Part shown: positions 55,510-63,927 of the stretch, piece by piece
Layout: every line of letters begins with the position of its first letter
How positions within the stretch are numbered: the first letter of the stretch is position 1
Assembly (NCBI RefSeq): GCF_000801335.2
Contig: NZ_JSEH01000020.1
Coordinates: forward strand, 1-64,000
Origin: Desulfovibrio sp. TomC
GTDB taxonomy: Bacteria > Desulfobacterota > Desulfovibrionia > Desulfovibrionales > Desulfovibrionaceae
Reading direction: 5' to 3'
DNA: 64,000 nt
Notes under the pieces: generated by a model
Told to the model about the DNA's origin: nothing
The model's input: only the letters and a program-made list of their open reading frames with translations
Databases searched by the model: none
Position numbers and translations under genes: made by a program

Positions 55510-56835
55510 TTATTGCCGAGGCGTCGCGGGCGCTTGACGGGGAATGGCCACTGTCACTGTCAAGCCTGCCTCCCGGCCGTTCGTGGCCGCAATGCGGCCG
55601 CCGTGGGCGCGCACGATGGCTTGGCACAGGCTCAGTCCCAGGCCGAAGCCGCCGGTATCCCGGGTACGCGAAGCATCCACCCGGTAAAACGGCTCAAAAA
55701 TATGGGGCAGGGCTTCGGCCGGGATACCCGGACCATGGTCGGCCACAGTCAGCACAACCCATTCCCGCTCCCCAGCCAGGGCCACAGCGATCGGGGCATC
55801 GCCTCCCCGCGAATACTTGCAGGCGTTGTCCAGCAGATTGCGCACCACCATGGCCAGTTTTTCACCGTCAGCCATGACCCAGACCGGCTCTCCGGGCAGA
55901 TCGACCGTGACCCCGGGCAGTGTATCGGCGTACCGGGCGGCAATGACTCCGGTCAGTTCGACCAGATCAACCGGAGCCGCGTGCACTGAGCGGACCTCGT
56001 GGCGCAGCCGGGCCGATTCGAGGATGGACACCACCATGACTTCCATGTCGTCCACATCCTCGCGCATGGCCTCGGCCCGCTCCCGGTCCGGCAGCAGTTC
56101 CAGGGCGAGTTTGAGGCGGGTGATCGGCGTTCGCAGCTCATGGCCAACGTCGATGAGCAGCCGTTTCTGGGCGCAAAGCGTCGCCCGAAGGGCCGATGTC
56201 ATCTCATTGAAGGTCCGGCTCAGTTCCAAAAGCCCTCCGCCGCAGGTCTCCGGCACCTGATGGTCGTAAGCGCCGTCGCGAACCGCCGCCGCTCCCTCCG
56301 ACAACCAGCGCACCGGCCGCAGCAGCCAGCGCATGACGCCGTAGCCGGCCAGGACCACCACCCAGGTCAGGGCCAGGGACAGGACGGCAAACAGACGAAA
56401 GGACGCCAATTCGGGCTCGGTGGGAAAGCTGTCAAAGGTGAGCGTGCTCCCGTCGGCAGCGGTCACCACCATGCGCCGGTGGCCGTGGACCACCCCGCCC
56501 GAAACGCCGTCGCCAAGAGGCCGCAAGGTGAGGTAGGCCTCGGGAAAATCCCCTGGCCGGCCAACACTCCAGCCCTGCTCCCCGCCAACAGTGACCCGAA
56601 GGGGCAGGTCGGCGACCAGGGCCTGCGCCTTGGCCCTGTCCGGCGGACTCCCCACAGCCTCGGCCAGAAACCGGGCATAGCGGGCCATATGCCGGCTGTC
56701 GGCGGTGTCGGCCCGGCTGTGGAAACGAATATAGAGCAGCCAGGTGCCGCAGTTGATGACCACCACCATGCACAGCATGACCAGCCCCAGGCGGGTAAAG
56801 ATCGACTGCAGGTGGCGGCGCAGAAAATCAAGCAT
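55510..56835 (-). CDS. Sensor histidine kinase, CpxA-like
   Basis: A 441-residue membrane kinase. TM1 (~15-38, LGLVMLCMVVVINCGTWLLY) and TM2 (~150-172, LFAVLSLALTWVVVLAGYGV) enclose a periplasmic domain of ~110 residues. HAMP is followed by HisKA with LIDVGHELRTPITRLKLALE and HATPase_c with VRNLLDNACKYSRGGDAPIA, VADHGPGIP and GGFGLGLSLCQAIVRAHGG. The gene overlaps the end of the response regulator gene by 8 bases. I use ATG 56835; an ATG two codons earlier (56841) is possible. With the Spy/CpxP-like protein upstream the set resembles CpxP-CpxR-CpxA, so envelope or metal stress is the probable signal. Confidence 0.92.
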   Translation of the reverse strand: MLDFLRRHLQSIFTRLGLVMLCMVVVINCGTWLLYIRFHSRADTADSRHMARYARFLAEAVGSPPDRAKAQALVADLPLRVTVGGEQGWSVGRPGDFPEAYLTLRPLGDGVSGGVVHGHRRMVVTAADGSTLTFDSFPTEPELASFRLFAVLSLALTWVVVLAGYGVMRWLLRPVRWLSEGAAAVRDGAYDHQVPETCGGGLLELSRTFNEMTSALRATLCAQKRLLIDVGHELRTPITRLKLALELLPDRERAEAMREDVDDMEVMVVSILESARLRHEVRSVHAAPVDLVELTGVIAARYADTLPGVTVDLPGEPVWVMADGEKLAMVVRNLLDNACKYSRGGDAPIAVALAGEREWVVLTVADHGPGIPAEALPHIFEPFYRVDASRTRDTGGFGLGLSLCQAIVRAHGGRIAATNGREAGLTVTVAIPRQAPATPRQ

Positions 56836-57535
56836 GTTCATCCGCCTTGGCAATAAAGACATAGCCCGCGCCGCGCACGGTTTTGATAAAGATGGGGGCC
56901 TTGGCGTCGTCGCCGAGCTTCTGGCGCAGCCGGCTCATGGCAATGTCTATCGAGCGGTTGTAAACGTCGCTTTCCAGACCCCGCAAGGCGCGCAACAGCG
57001 CATCGCGGTCGAGTACCCGCCCGGCATTGCCGGCCAAGAGGGATAGGGCCTCGAATTCCATGGTGGTCAGCCCCAGGGGAACTTCGTCGAGAAAGGCCTC
57101 CCTGGCCCCCCTGTCCACCCGCAGCCGGCCAAAGGACAGACTCTCGCCAACCGACTGCGCCTGGGCCGGCTCGCCCCGGCGCAGCACCGCCTGGATGCGG
57201 GCCACCAATTCGCGCGGCTCAAAGGGCTTGGGCACGTAATCGTCGGCCCCGATTTCCAGCCCGGCCACCCGGTCGGCCACGTCGGTGCGGGCGGTCAGCA
57301 TGATAATGGGCGTTGCCCCGCGCCGGCGGATTTCCCGGCAGGCCTCAAAACCGTCGATGTCGGGTAGCATGAGGTCGAGGATGACCAGGGCCGGGGCAAA
57401 GGTCTCCAGGACGTCCAGCCCCTCCCGGGCATGGCCCACGGCTTTGACCTCAAAGCCAAAGGTGGCCAGATACTCGCGCAGGAGATCCTGGAGCCGCCTG
57501 TCGTCCTCGATAACCAAAATGCGTTTTGCGCCCAT
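56828..57535 (-). CDS. OmpR-family response regulator, CpxR-like
   Basis: A 235-residue transcription factor. The receiver (1-120) has ILVIEDDRRLQDLLREYLAT, phospho-Asp in LVILDLMLPDIDGFEACREI, Thr in IIMLTAR and Lys in YVPKPFEPRELVARIQ. The C-terminal winged helix (~135-230) has LTTMEFEALSLLAGNAGRVL, the recognition helix NRSIDIAMSRLRQKLGDD and the wing IKTVRGAGYVFIA. It is the partner of the kinase that follows, and the preceding Spy/CpxP-like gene 86 bases upstream is a likely target. GGGAG precedes ATG 57535. Confidence 0.95.
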   Translation of the reverse strand: MGAKRILVIEDDRRLQDLLREYLATFGFEVKAVGHAREGLDVLETFAPALVILDLMLPDIDGFEACREIRRRGATPIIMLTARTDVADRVAGLEIGADDYVPKPFEPRELVARIQAVLRRGEPAQAQSVGESLSFGRLRVDRGAREAFLDEVPLGLTTMEFEALSLLAGNAGRVLDRDALLRALRGLESDVYNRSIDIAMSRLRQKLGDDAKAPIFIKTVRGAGYVFIAKADEHA

Positions 57536-57621
57536 GGCGTCTCCCTAACCGGCCGGCCGTGGATGGTCGGGTTTGCGGCAGACTGTAAAAGCACCAGACA
57601 TGGTTGTGAACCCTAAAACGG

Positions 57622-58077
57622 TCACGGCAACGGCGCCTGACGCACCAGTCCCGCGCCCCGGCCCTGGCGTACCAGCCCGGCCAGACGCTGGCGCTGGACC
57701 GGGGTCAAAACGGCGTGGAAGGCCAAAAACCGGTCCCGGGCCAGGACATAGGCCCGCTCGGCCAGCCCCCGCTTTGCCGCATACAGATCGTTTAGGGACT
57801 CCCGGCCAACCCCGGGGGCGACCATGACCTCGGCCAGGGCGTCGCAGAACACGGCATTGCCGGCGGCCAAGGACGAAACGTCGTTGCGCTGCAAGGCCAG
57901 CGAGCAGGCCAGCATATGCCGCTGTTGCCCAGACAATTCCAGCGCACGCCGGGCCTGACGCAACGCTTCCAGGGGGGCAGGCGGCTCGCCCGGTCGCCCG
58001 GCCTCGTTCAAAAACAACTGCAAGCTGAGGCCGAAGCCAGCCAGAACCACGATCCACAAAACGACTGTCCAGTACAT
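57622..58077 (-). CDS. Spy/CpxP-like periplasmic protein
   Basis: A 151-residue protein with an N-terminal membrane segment (MYWTVVLWIVVLAGFGLSLQ) and a helical rest. The late LTPVQRQRLAGLVRQG matches the LTxxQ motif of Spy/CpxP/ZraP proteins, and an earlier segment ALELSGQQRHMLACSLALQR resembles the first LTxxQ-like helix. Such proteins chaperone periplasmic proteins and restrain the Cpx or Zra kinase. GGAGG precedes ATG 58077. The next genes are the response regulator and kinase, all on the minus strand. Two Cys are present. The assignment is by motif and context; similarity is modest. Confidence 0.75.
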   Translation of the reverse strand: MYWTVVLWIVVLAGFGLSLQLFLNEAGRPGEPPAPLEALRQARRALELSGQQRHMLACSLALQRNDVSSLAAGNAVFCDALAEVMVAPGVGRESLNDLYAAKRGLAERAYVLARDRFLAFHAVLTPVQRQRLAGLVRQGRGAGLVRQAPLP

Positions 58078-58175
58078 GGCGCACCTCCGCACGGCAGCGG
58101 CCGGGGAAACCGGCCAAGCCTGCCCTGAGGGTCTACCCGGCGGATCGGTTCCTGGCTTTTCCGGCCGGCAACGGT

Positions 58176-58218
58176 TTGTAACGAAATGTGTCGGCCGGGA
58201 CGCAACAGTCTGTTACAA
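58176..58218. promoter_or_regulatory. Inverted repeat in the divergent promoter region
   Basis: TTGTAAC (58176-58182) and GTTACAA (58212-58218) face each other 29 bases apart, between the Spy-like gene and the small PAS gene. They could be sites for the linked response regulator. The motif is short, so chance is not excluded. Confidence 0.35.
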
Positions 58219-58305
58219 TCCGTTTCACCCCGGAGAAGCACGACGGAGGCCATGTCGGCATTGTCCGGTCGCGGTCGAACCCGTGGCCGCACAAGGAGAC
58301 GCATC

Positions 58306-58683
58306 ATGGAACAAACATCCGTCACCCAGGAAATCCTCGACGCCTTCCACCTCATGTGGGATCTGCACCCCGGACCGGTCATGCTGGTGCGGGCCAACCG
58401 CGAAATCGTGGCCGTCAATGCCACGGGCAAGGAACTCGGCATCCCAGAGGGCAGCAAGTGCTTCACCCTGGCCGGACGCAACAGCCTGTGCAAAAACTGC
58501 AAAGGCAACGCCGCCCTGGCCGACGGCACGGCCAAGCGTTCCGGAACCTACTCTGAAAGCTACGGCGGCTTCGTTGACGGCTACTGGACGCCCCTGGTCG
58601 GGGTTCCCGGCCTGTTCCTCCACTACGCCAACAATATTTCCGAATACGTCCGCCCCGAGCTTCTGGTCCCGGCCGCAGACTGA
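58306..58683 (+). CDS. Small cysteine-containing PAS-domain protein
   Basis: A 125-residue cytoplasmic protein that is a single PAS-like domain: GPVMLVRANREIVAVNATGK, then GSKCFTLAGRNSLCKNCKGN and ALADGTAKRSGTYSESYGGF, ending FLHYANNISEYVRPELLVP. The cysteines are spaced C-x9-C-x2-C, close to those of the two PAS proteins at 7-9 kb. There is no output domain, so it would act by binding a partner. AAGGAG eight bases before ATG 58306 supports the start. It is divergent from the Cpx-like operon and ends in a very strong terminator, so it is a single-gene unit. Confidence 0.8.
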   Translation: MEQTSVTQEILDAFHLMWDLHPGPVMLVRANREIVAVNATGKELGIPEGSKCFTLAGRNSLCKNCKGNAALADGTAKRSGTYSESYGGFVDGYWTPLVGVPGLFLHYANNISEYVRPELLVPAAD

Positions 58684-58692
58684 CCCCCGAAC

Positions 58693-58746
58693 GCCCTAGA
58701 GAAAAGAGCCGGCCCCCGTTTGGGGACCGGCTCTTTTCTCTAGGGC
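58693..58746. terminator. Very long symmetric terminator hairpin
   Basis: GCCCTAGAGAAAAGAGCCGG (58693-58712) pairs perfectly with its complement at 58727-58746, with CCCC/GGGG inside and a short loop. The stem carries its own A and T runs, so a shorter GC stem followed by TTTT exists on both strands. It follows the small PAS gene by 10 bases. Confidence 0.9.
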
Positions 58747-58782
58747 GCGGCAAGGGCCGGCAGACCGACGGGCAGCGGCTGC

Positions 58783-58811
58783 GCGGGCAGGGTATCGGTC
58801 TCCCTGCCCGC
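58783..58811. terminator. GC-rich hairpin downstream of queC
   Basis: GCGGGCAGGG (58783-58792) pairs with CCCTGCCCGC (58802-58811). No T run follows on the minus strand, so its role as a queC terminator is uncertain. The rest of 58747-58984 shows no gene. Confidence 0.35.
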
Positions 58812-58984
58812 CCGGGGGAAGTGCCTCCTTGCGACCGCGCCGGCCACCGTGACGGTTTACTGTCCGGGCGCGGCTGGCCAAGTGTCGCGTTCGCAACAAA
58901 TCAGTCCGGTTTTTTGCGAAACGTAAAAACGCACCCGAACGAGTTTCGGCAGCGCGTGACAGCCAGGAAGGCTGCAGCGCGCGC

Positions 58985-59692
58985 TTACAGGCTTGGATGG
59001 TAGCGGGTGGGATCGGCCACGCCGGCTTCCTCGAAGCCCTTTTTGCGCAGCAGGCAGCTGTCGCAGCGGCCGCAGGCCAGACCAGCCGGATCAGGATCGT
59101 AGCAGGAATGGGTCAGACCGTAGTCCACGCCAAGGCGGGTCCCCAGGCGCACGATGTCGGCCTTGGACAGCCTTAAAAGCGGCGTGTGGATGCGGATATG
59201 AAGCCGCCCTTCCACCGCTTCCTTGACGGCCAGATTGGCCATGGCCTCAAAGGCGGCCACGAATTCCGGCCGGCAGTCGGGATAGCCGGAATAGTCCAGG
59301 GCGTTGACGCCGATAAAGATGTCGCTGGCCCCCAGGACCTCGGCCCAACCGAGGGCCATGGACAGGAAAATGGTGTTGCGGGCCGGCACGTAGGTGACCG
59401 GAATCTCGGACTCCATGGCGGCCGTGTCGCGGTCCTTGGGCACGGCGATGTCGGCGGTCAGGGCCGAACCGCCTATGGCCCCAAGGGGCAGGGGCAGGAT
59501 CAAATGGGCGTGGGGCGCCATGGCCTTGGCCACGCGCCTGGCCGCCTCGATCTCGACGATGTGGCGCTGCCCGTAGGCAAAGCTCAAGGCGCAGGGCAAA
59601 AAGCCCTGCTCCCGGGCCACAGCCAGACAGGTGGTGGAATCAAGGCCCCCGGAAAAAAGGACCACGGCTTTTTTCTGTGCTTGTGCGGTCAT
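58985..59692 (-). CDS. queC: 7-cyano-7-deazaguanine synthase QueC
   Basis: A 235-residue enzyme that turns 7-carboxy-7-deazaguanine into preQ0 with ATP and ammonia. The PP-loop is [20 protein letters not shown], followed by [20 protein letters not shown] and [20 protein letters not shown]. The C-terminal zinc site is [19 protein letters not shown], four cysteines in order. GAGGGAG precedes ATG 59692; a longer frame to 59878 lies inside queE. It is the last gene of queD-queE-queC on the minus strand, 10 bases after queE. Confidence 0.97.
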   Translation of the reverse strand: MTAQAQKKAVVLFSGGLDSTTCLAVAREQGFLPCALSFAYGQRHIVEIEAARRVAKAMAPHAHLILPLPLGAIGGSALTADIAVPKDRDTAAMESEIPVTYVPARNTIFLSMALGWAEVLGASDIFIGVNALDYSGYPDCRPEFVAAFEAMANLAVKEAVEGRLHIRIHTPLLRLSKADIVRLGTRLGVDYGLTHSCYDPDPAGLACGRCDSCLLRKKGFEEAGVADPTRYHPSL

Positions 59693-59702
59693 GGCCGCTC
59701 CC

Positions 59703-60335
59703 TCAGACGCCCCGGGCATCGGGGCTCCAGATGTATTTGTGCAGTTGCAGGGACAACCGGGCGCGCACCGTGTCGGCCAGCATCCAGGCGGCCAGCCTGG
59801 CCGGATCAAGGAGGCCCGGGACGGGCGAGAAATGGACCATGCGCCCGGTCCAGACCCGGGCGGCGATCTCCCGGGCAAAGTCGTAATCGGCCCGGTCGGT
59901 CAGGACGAATTTGACCTCGTCGCGGGGGCGCAGCCGGTCCAGGTTGGCGTAATCGTTTCGCCCCTCCATGCCGCTGCCCGGACATTTGACGTCCATGACG
60001 GCCACGGCCCGGGCATCGAGTCCTCGGATGTCCAGGCTGCCGTTGGTCTCGACCAGCACGGTCAGTCCGGCGTCGGCCAGGGCGGCCACGAGATGCGGCG
60101 TCTCAGGAGCCAGCAGCGGTTCACCGCCGGTAATCTCGACCAGCGGCAGGCCAAGGGCCATCAGCGCAGCCACGGCGTCGGCCACGGCCATGTCGGCAAA
60201 GGAGTCGCCGGCATAGCGCGTGTCGCACCAGGAGCAGGCCAGATTACAGCCGGACAGGCGCAGAAAGCCGCACGGCCAGCCGGCAAAGCTCGACTCGCCC
60301 TGGATGCTGGCGAAAATTTCGTGGACTTTCAGCAT
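59703..60335 (-). CDS. queE: 7-carboxy-7-deazaguanine synthase QueE (radical SAM)
   Basis: A 210-residue radical SAM enzyme that rearranges 6-carboxy-tetrahydropterin to 7-carboxy-7-deazaguanine. The start [20 protein letters not shown] is the QueE signature. The iron-sulfur motif is [17 protein letters not shown] with CxxxCxxC spacing, and [13 protein letters not shown] is the SAM-binding GGE. A late [10 protein letters not shown] and VKCPGSGM fit the family. The ATG overlaps the queD stop by 7 bases, and queC follows after 10 bases. Confidence 0.96.
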   Translation of the reverse strand: MLKVHEIFASIQGESSFAGWPCGFLRLSGCNLACSWCDTRYAGDSFADMAVADAVAALMALGLPLVEITGGEPLLAPETPHLVAALADAGLTVLVETNGSLDIRGLDARAVAVMDVKCPGSGMEGRNDYANLDRLRPRDEVKFVLTDRADYDFAREIAARVWTGRMVHFSPVPGLLDPARLAAWMLADTVRARLSLQLHKYIWSPDARGV

Positions 60336-60706
60336 GGGTCGTTACGGTAGGCGGCGGACAGGCCCTTGCTTTCCTCGACCCGCACCTGAAGGACGCGCAC
60401 CCGGTCGTCGCCCAGACGAGCTTGCAACCGGCCGAAAATCCAGGCCGCCAGGACCTCGGCCGTTGGCGGCGACAGTTCGGGATGGTCGTTTAAGCAGGCG
60501 TGGTCCAGGCCGGAAAAGGCTTCGTTCATGGCGGCGCGCACGGCCATGAAATCGGCCACCATGCCGTCGACGAGACAGGTGGCCCCAAGTTCGGCCACGA
60601 CCTCGAAATTGTGGCCGTGCATGGCGGCGCACGGCCCGGGATGGTTGGGCAGGCGATGGGCGGCGCTAAAGGAACCGGAAACGGCAATGGTGTAAAGCGG
60701 GGCCAT
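60329..60706 (-). CDS. queD: 6-carboxy-5,6,7,8-tetrahydropterin synthase QueD
   Basis: A 125-residue member of the PTPS fold, converting dihydroneopterin triphosphate for queuosine synthesis. Zinc ligands are His in FSAAHRLPNHPGPCAAMHGH (three His), and the catalytic Cys is in PGPCAAMHGHN. The later VEESKGLSAAY contains the substrate-binding Glu. ATG 60706 has GGGAG upstream and fits the family length. It is the first gene of the queD-queE-queC operon, divergent from queF with 106 bases between. Confidence 0.95.
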   Translation of the reverse strand: MAPLYTIAVSGSFSAAHRLPNHPGPCAAMHGHNFEVVAELGATCLVDGMVADFMAVRAAMNEAFSGLDHACLNDHPELSPPTAEVLAAWIFGRLQARLGDDRVRVLQVRVEESKGLSAAYRNDPC

Positions 60707-60812
60707 AGGGGTCTCTCCCTGGTCATTGAACATCGGGGCCGGGAACGGTATGGAGGCGGGGCCTTCGTGTCAAGACAACCACGGCCCCACCCGGCCGTCA
60801 AGGAGACTTCCC

Positions 60813-61238
60813 ATGTCGCACCCGGTTCCCAAAGACGATGTCAGCACACTCAAAACCCTGGGCCAGGGGGCAACGGTCTACCCCCACACCGTCTCGCCCG
60901 GCCTGCTCGAGACCTTTCCCAACGCCTTCCCGGGCCGGCCCTATACCGTGACCTTTTCCAGCGACGAATTCACGAGCCTTTGCCCCAAAACCGGCCAGCC
61001 CGACTTCGGCACCATCTCCATCCGCTACGTGCCGGATGCACTGTGCATCGAATCGAAGTCGCTCAAGCTGTATCTGTTTAGCTACCGCGACGAAGGCGCC
61101 TTCATGGAAACCCTGACCAACCGCATCCTCGATGATCTCGTGGAGGCGGCCTCCCCCCTGGAAATGGAAGTGACCGGCGATTTCGCGGCCCGGGGCGGCA
61201 TCACCATCTCGGTCACGGCCACCTACCAGAAGCGCTAA
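60813..61238 (+). CDS. queF: NADPH-dependent preQ0 reductase QueF (type I)
   Basis: A 141-residue tunnelling-fold enzyme that reduces preQ0 to preQ1. The catalytic Cys is in FTSLCPKTGQPDFGTISIRY, and the QueF motif with Glu and Lys is IESKSLKLYLFSYRDEGAFM. The short length and single domain place it in the type I (YkvM) group. AAGGAG precedes ATG 60813. It is divergent from queDEC and completes the path to preQ1 in one place. No preQ1 riboswitch is evident. It is convergent with the YihY gene, overlapping by 4 bases. Confidence 0.96.
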   Translation: MSHPVPKDDVSTLKTLGQGATVYPHTVSPGLLETFPNAFPGRPYTVTFSSDEFTSLCPKTGQPDFGTISIRYVPDALCIESKSLKLYLFSYRDEGAFMETLTNRILDDLVEAASPLEMEVTGDFAARGGITISVTATYQKR

Positions 61239-62191
61239 CCACCCGGCCCGTTGCGGCCCGTCAGGCGGCCGGAGCGCAACCGGTCGATCCAGCCGGCCGG
61301 GGACAGCCGGCGGTGCAGGGCCGACGGGGCGTGGTCGCGCTGCCACAGATGCAGAAACCACGCCCCCAAAAGGACCAGCCAGGCGTTGTAATCAAGCCAG
61401 AGCAAAAAAAGCACCGCGCCGCTTAACGACCCGTAGACCAGTTCATAGCGGGGCAGGACCGCCACCAGTCTGGCAAAGGCCAGACTGACCCCCCAGCCGG
61501 CCGCGGCCAGCCCGGCCGAGACCGCGAGTATGGCCCGCAGCGGCCGCCGGCCCGGCAAAAAGAGCACATAGGCCGCAGCGAAGAGGCCGGTCAGGCAGCC
61601 CACGCCCCACAGCGCCGACCATTGGCGCAACAAGCTGCCCTGGGGCTCCAGGCGCGGCAGATAGGCCAGATACATGGCCGCTGTCACCGCGCCCACAAAG
61701 AGCACCCCGCCCACCCCGCCCCACAGCGCGCCCCAAACCCGTCCGACCAGGGAGACGGCCGGCGGCGGCGACTGACGCCACGGAAGGGCCAGGGCCCGGC
61801 GCAACGCGCCCAGAAACAACCAGGACGACCACAAGAGAAACAGCACGCTCTCCAGGGAAAACCCGGCCGAGGCCCACAACAGCCGCCGCGCCCGGGACAC
61901 CAGCACCTCGTCGATATAGGGGGTGATGGCGGCCAACTGGCGGCGAAGGGCCATCTGGCCGGTCCAGCTCTCGCCGGACACCGCCCCGCTCAGGGCCAGC
62001 ATGGCAAAAAGCAGCGGCACGGACGAGAGCAAGGCATAAAAGGCCAGGGCGGCTGCCTGGGTCGGACCGCCGGAGCGGAAAAAGGCGCTGATCGCCTCGC
62101 CGCCAAGCCGGGCAAGCTCCCGCAGCCAGGCGGCCACGAGCCGCCGTCGGAAAACCGGTCGCCTCACGGCCGGCAGTTCCCGGCCAGCCAC
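61235..62191 (-). CDS. YihY/BrkB-family membrane protein
   Basis: A 318-residue inner-membrane protein. The family opening is GGPTQAAALAFYALLSSVPL, followed by LFAMLALSGAVSG; five or six further helices include AGFSLESVLFLLWSSWLFLG and GSLSGAVLFLLWLDYNAWLV, the typical YihY C-terminal pattern (Y.S....F...W.Y..). It was once annotated as RNase BN, which is not correct for this family. The function is unknown. The frame starts at a GTG (62191) inside the phosphatase gene; a GTG at 62167 overlaps its stop by four bases and may be the true start. Confidence 0.88.
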   Translation of the reverse strand: MAGRELPAVRRPVFRRRLVAAWLRELARLGGEAISAFFRSGGPTQAAALAFYALLSSVPLLFAMLALSGAVSGESWTGQMALRRQLAAITPYIDEVLVSRARRLLWASAGFSLESVLFLLWSSWLFLGALRRALALPWRQSPPPAVSLVGRVWGALWGGVGGVLFVGAVTAAMYLAYLPRLEPQGSLLRQWSALWGVGCLTGLFAAAYVLFLPGRRPLRAILAVSAGLAAAGWGVSLAFARLVAVLPRYELVYGSLSGAVLFLLWLDYNAWLVLLGAWFLHLWQRDHAPSALHRRLSPAGWIDRLRSGRLTGRNGPGG

Positions 62192-63159
62192 TGGGACCAG
62201 CTCTGCCCGCGCCCGTCCGGATTGGCCATGGCGTAGTCGTAAAACCGGCGCAGGAAATCAAGCCGCTCCTGGGCCAGACGGTCGCGCGCCGGAGTTTGGC
62301 CGCCGGCCGTCCGGGTCAGGTCGGTGCCGCCCAGGGCCTTTTGCCGGGCCAGGATGGCGGCAAAGTCCACCTCCCGGGCGTTTTGCAGCATGTCGACGAG
62401 GCATAAAAACGTGGTGGTGCGCCCGGCGCCGCCCCGGCAATGAAAATGCAGCCAGGTCTGCGGGGCCAGCCCGCGGTAAAACCGCACGAACCGGTCCACG
62501 ACACCGTCACTGGGACGGGTGTGGTCGGAGACGGGCAGCCGGAAATAGCCCAGGCCCAGGGACGCGGCCGCCTCGGCCTCGGTGACGGCCGGCAGCGGTC
62601 CCAGGGTCAGGCTGTCGCTTCCGCCCTGGCCCTTTGCAGCGTCCTGGCCGGCATCTTTGTCCCGGGCCACAATCACTCCCGGCAACGCGTCAACGGCGGC
62701 CAGCAGCCCGGCCTCGGCCCCAGCCACGGCCACGGCTTCCAGCCCGGGATTGCCCTGATTGTCGGGGACACGCCAGGATACGGCCTCCCCGCCCAGAAAG
62801 CCGTGGGATTCCCGGCGCAGATCAACCACAGTCACCCGGCCGGGCAGATTGGCCTGTAATACGGCCAGTTGCGGCAGGGAAAACTGACTGCTGCCCGAGA
62901 CGCGCAACCCGTCCAGGCCCTGGCGGGACAGGGCCGGGCTGCCGGCAGGGACGGCCAGCGGAAAGGCGGCCGTGCGGAAACGGCGCGGCAGTTCGGACAG
63001 GGCCGGCGCGTCCAGGGTTAGCACGCCTTGCGTCGCCCCAGTCTGGGCCAAGGCCGGGGCAAGCCAGCCGGCCAGCAACGCCAGCCCCAGGCAACAGGCC
63101 CGCAGCAGCCGCAGGCATCCGGCAGATCCGAGCCGATATGTGGCTTCAGGCGTTTGCAT
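62164..63159 (-). CDS. Exported PTP-like inositol polyphosphatase (cysteine phytase-type)
   Basis: A 331-residue protein with a signal peptide (LLRACCLGLALLAGWLAPALA, cleavage after ALA). The protein tyrosine phosphatase loop is WLHFHCRGGAGRTTTFLCLV, HCx5R with Cys nucleophile. The general-acid region is SDHTRPSDGVVDRFVRFYRG and an upstream segment VVDLRRESHGFLGGEAVSW matches the PTP-like phytase family, which strips phosphate from myo-inositol phosphates. The export signal places it in the periplasm. GGGGGA precedes ATG 63159. It lies between an acid phosphatase and a YihY gene on the same strand. Confidence 0.87.
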   Translation of the reverse strand: MQTPEATYRLGSAGCLRLLRACCLGLALLAGWLAPALAQTGATQGVLTLDAPALSELPRRFRTAAFPLAVPAGSPALSRQGLDGLRVSGSSQFSLPQLAVLQANLPGRVTVVDLRRESHGFLGGEAVSWRVPDNQGNPGLEAVAVAGAEAGLLAAVDALPGVIVARDKDAGQDAAKGQGGSDSLTLGPLPAVTEAEAAASLGLGYFRLPVSDHTRPSDGVVDRFVRFYRGLAPQTWLHFHCRGGAGRTTTFLCLVDMLQNAREVDFAAILARQKALGGTDLTRTAGGQTPARDRLAQERLDFLRRFYDYAMANPDGRGQSWSQWLAGNCRP

Positions 63160-63228
63160 CACGAGTCCCCCGGACAGGTTTGTCTGCGCCGCCTGCCTGG
63201 CGGCGGCGATGCCCCCGACAGACGGCGG

Positions 63229-63927
63229 CTACTGCGGCAAGCCCAGGACCTGACGCACTTCGGCCCTGGCCTTGGCATAGTCCTCAAGAAAAGTCGGGGA
63301 CTGGAACAGGAAGGCGGCGATGACCGTGCCTGCGATCCGGCCGGCCACAACGTCGCTTGGATAATGCACCCCGCCGATCTCGCGGTTGAGCCGATACTGT
63401 TCGGCCCGATCATAAATCTGCACCTGCTTTTCCGGGACCATGTTGGCCAAAACAATGGACATGAGCGTGCCGAAGGTCGAGTGGCCGCTTGGGTAGGAGG
63501 CATTGCCGGGCTTTGGCACGCAGGGCGTGATGGCCGGGTTGGCGGCATAGGGTCTTGGCCGGTCCCAGTGCTTTTTGGCCGGCCCCAAAAGCTCGTCGCC
63601 ATTCTCCTTGACCGCCTTGAAAAAGGCGGCGGCCACGGGCAACTTTTCCGCCGTGAAATTCTCCCCGACGGCATCGGCGAACCGGAAGACGCTACGCTCG
63701 GCATCGGCCAGGGCAAAGGCCTCCATGTCCGGAGTCCGCTCTTTTTGCAGCATCAGCAACAGGTCCATCTCCCGCTGTTGCCGGACCGAGTCCAGGGCCG
63801 GGGGCGGCGGGAGCAGTCGGGCGAAATCGATCTGCTCGCGGCTGACGAACAGCGCCTCGCCGGACCAGCCGGTCTGGGGCAAGAGGAACAACAGAAGCAA
63901 TACAAACGGACGGCTCAAATGACGCAT
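63229..63927 (-). CDS. Exported class A acid phosphatase (PAP2, PhoN-like)
   Basis: A 232-residue protein with a signal peptide (PFVLLLLFLLPQTGWSGEA). The three phosphatase motifs are GPAKKHWDRPRPYA (KxxxxxxRP), NASYPSGHSTFGTLMSIVLA (PSGH) and REIGGVHYPSDVVAGRIAGT (last motif with His and Asp). The first motif ends before 'YAANPAITPCVPKPG', typical of class A nonspecific acid phosphatases of Enterobacteria. It removes phosphate from diverse organic phosphates in the periplasm. GGAGG precedes ATG 63927. The phytase-like gene follows 69 bases downstream. Upstream, 63928-64000 shows no gene. Confidence 0.93.
   Translation of the reverse strand: MRHLSRPFVLLLLFLLPQTGWSGEALFVSREQIDFARLLPPPPALDSVRQQREMDLLLMLQKERTPDMEAFALADAERSVFRFADAVGENFTAEKLPVAAAFFKAVKENGDELLGPAKKHWDRPRPYAANPAITPCVPKPGNASYPSGHSTFGTLMSIVLANMVPEKQVQIYDRAEQYRLNREIGGVHYPSDVVAGRIAGTVIAAFLFQSPTFLEDYAKARAEVRQVLGLPQ

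Noticed and set aside
60707-60812. Possible preQ1 riboswitch between queD and queF.
   Set aside because: No short preQ1-I hairpin with an A-rich tail is visible on either strand.
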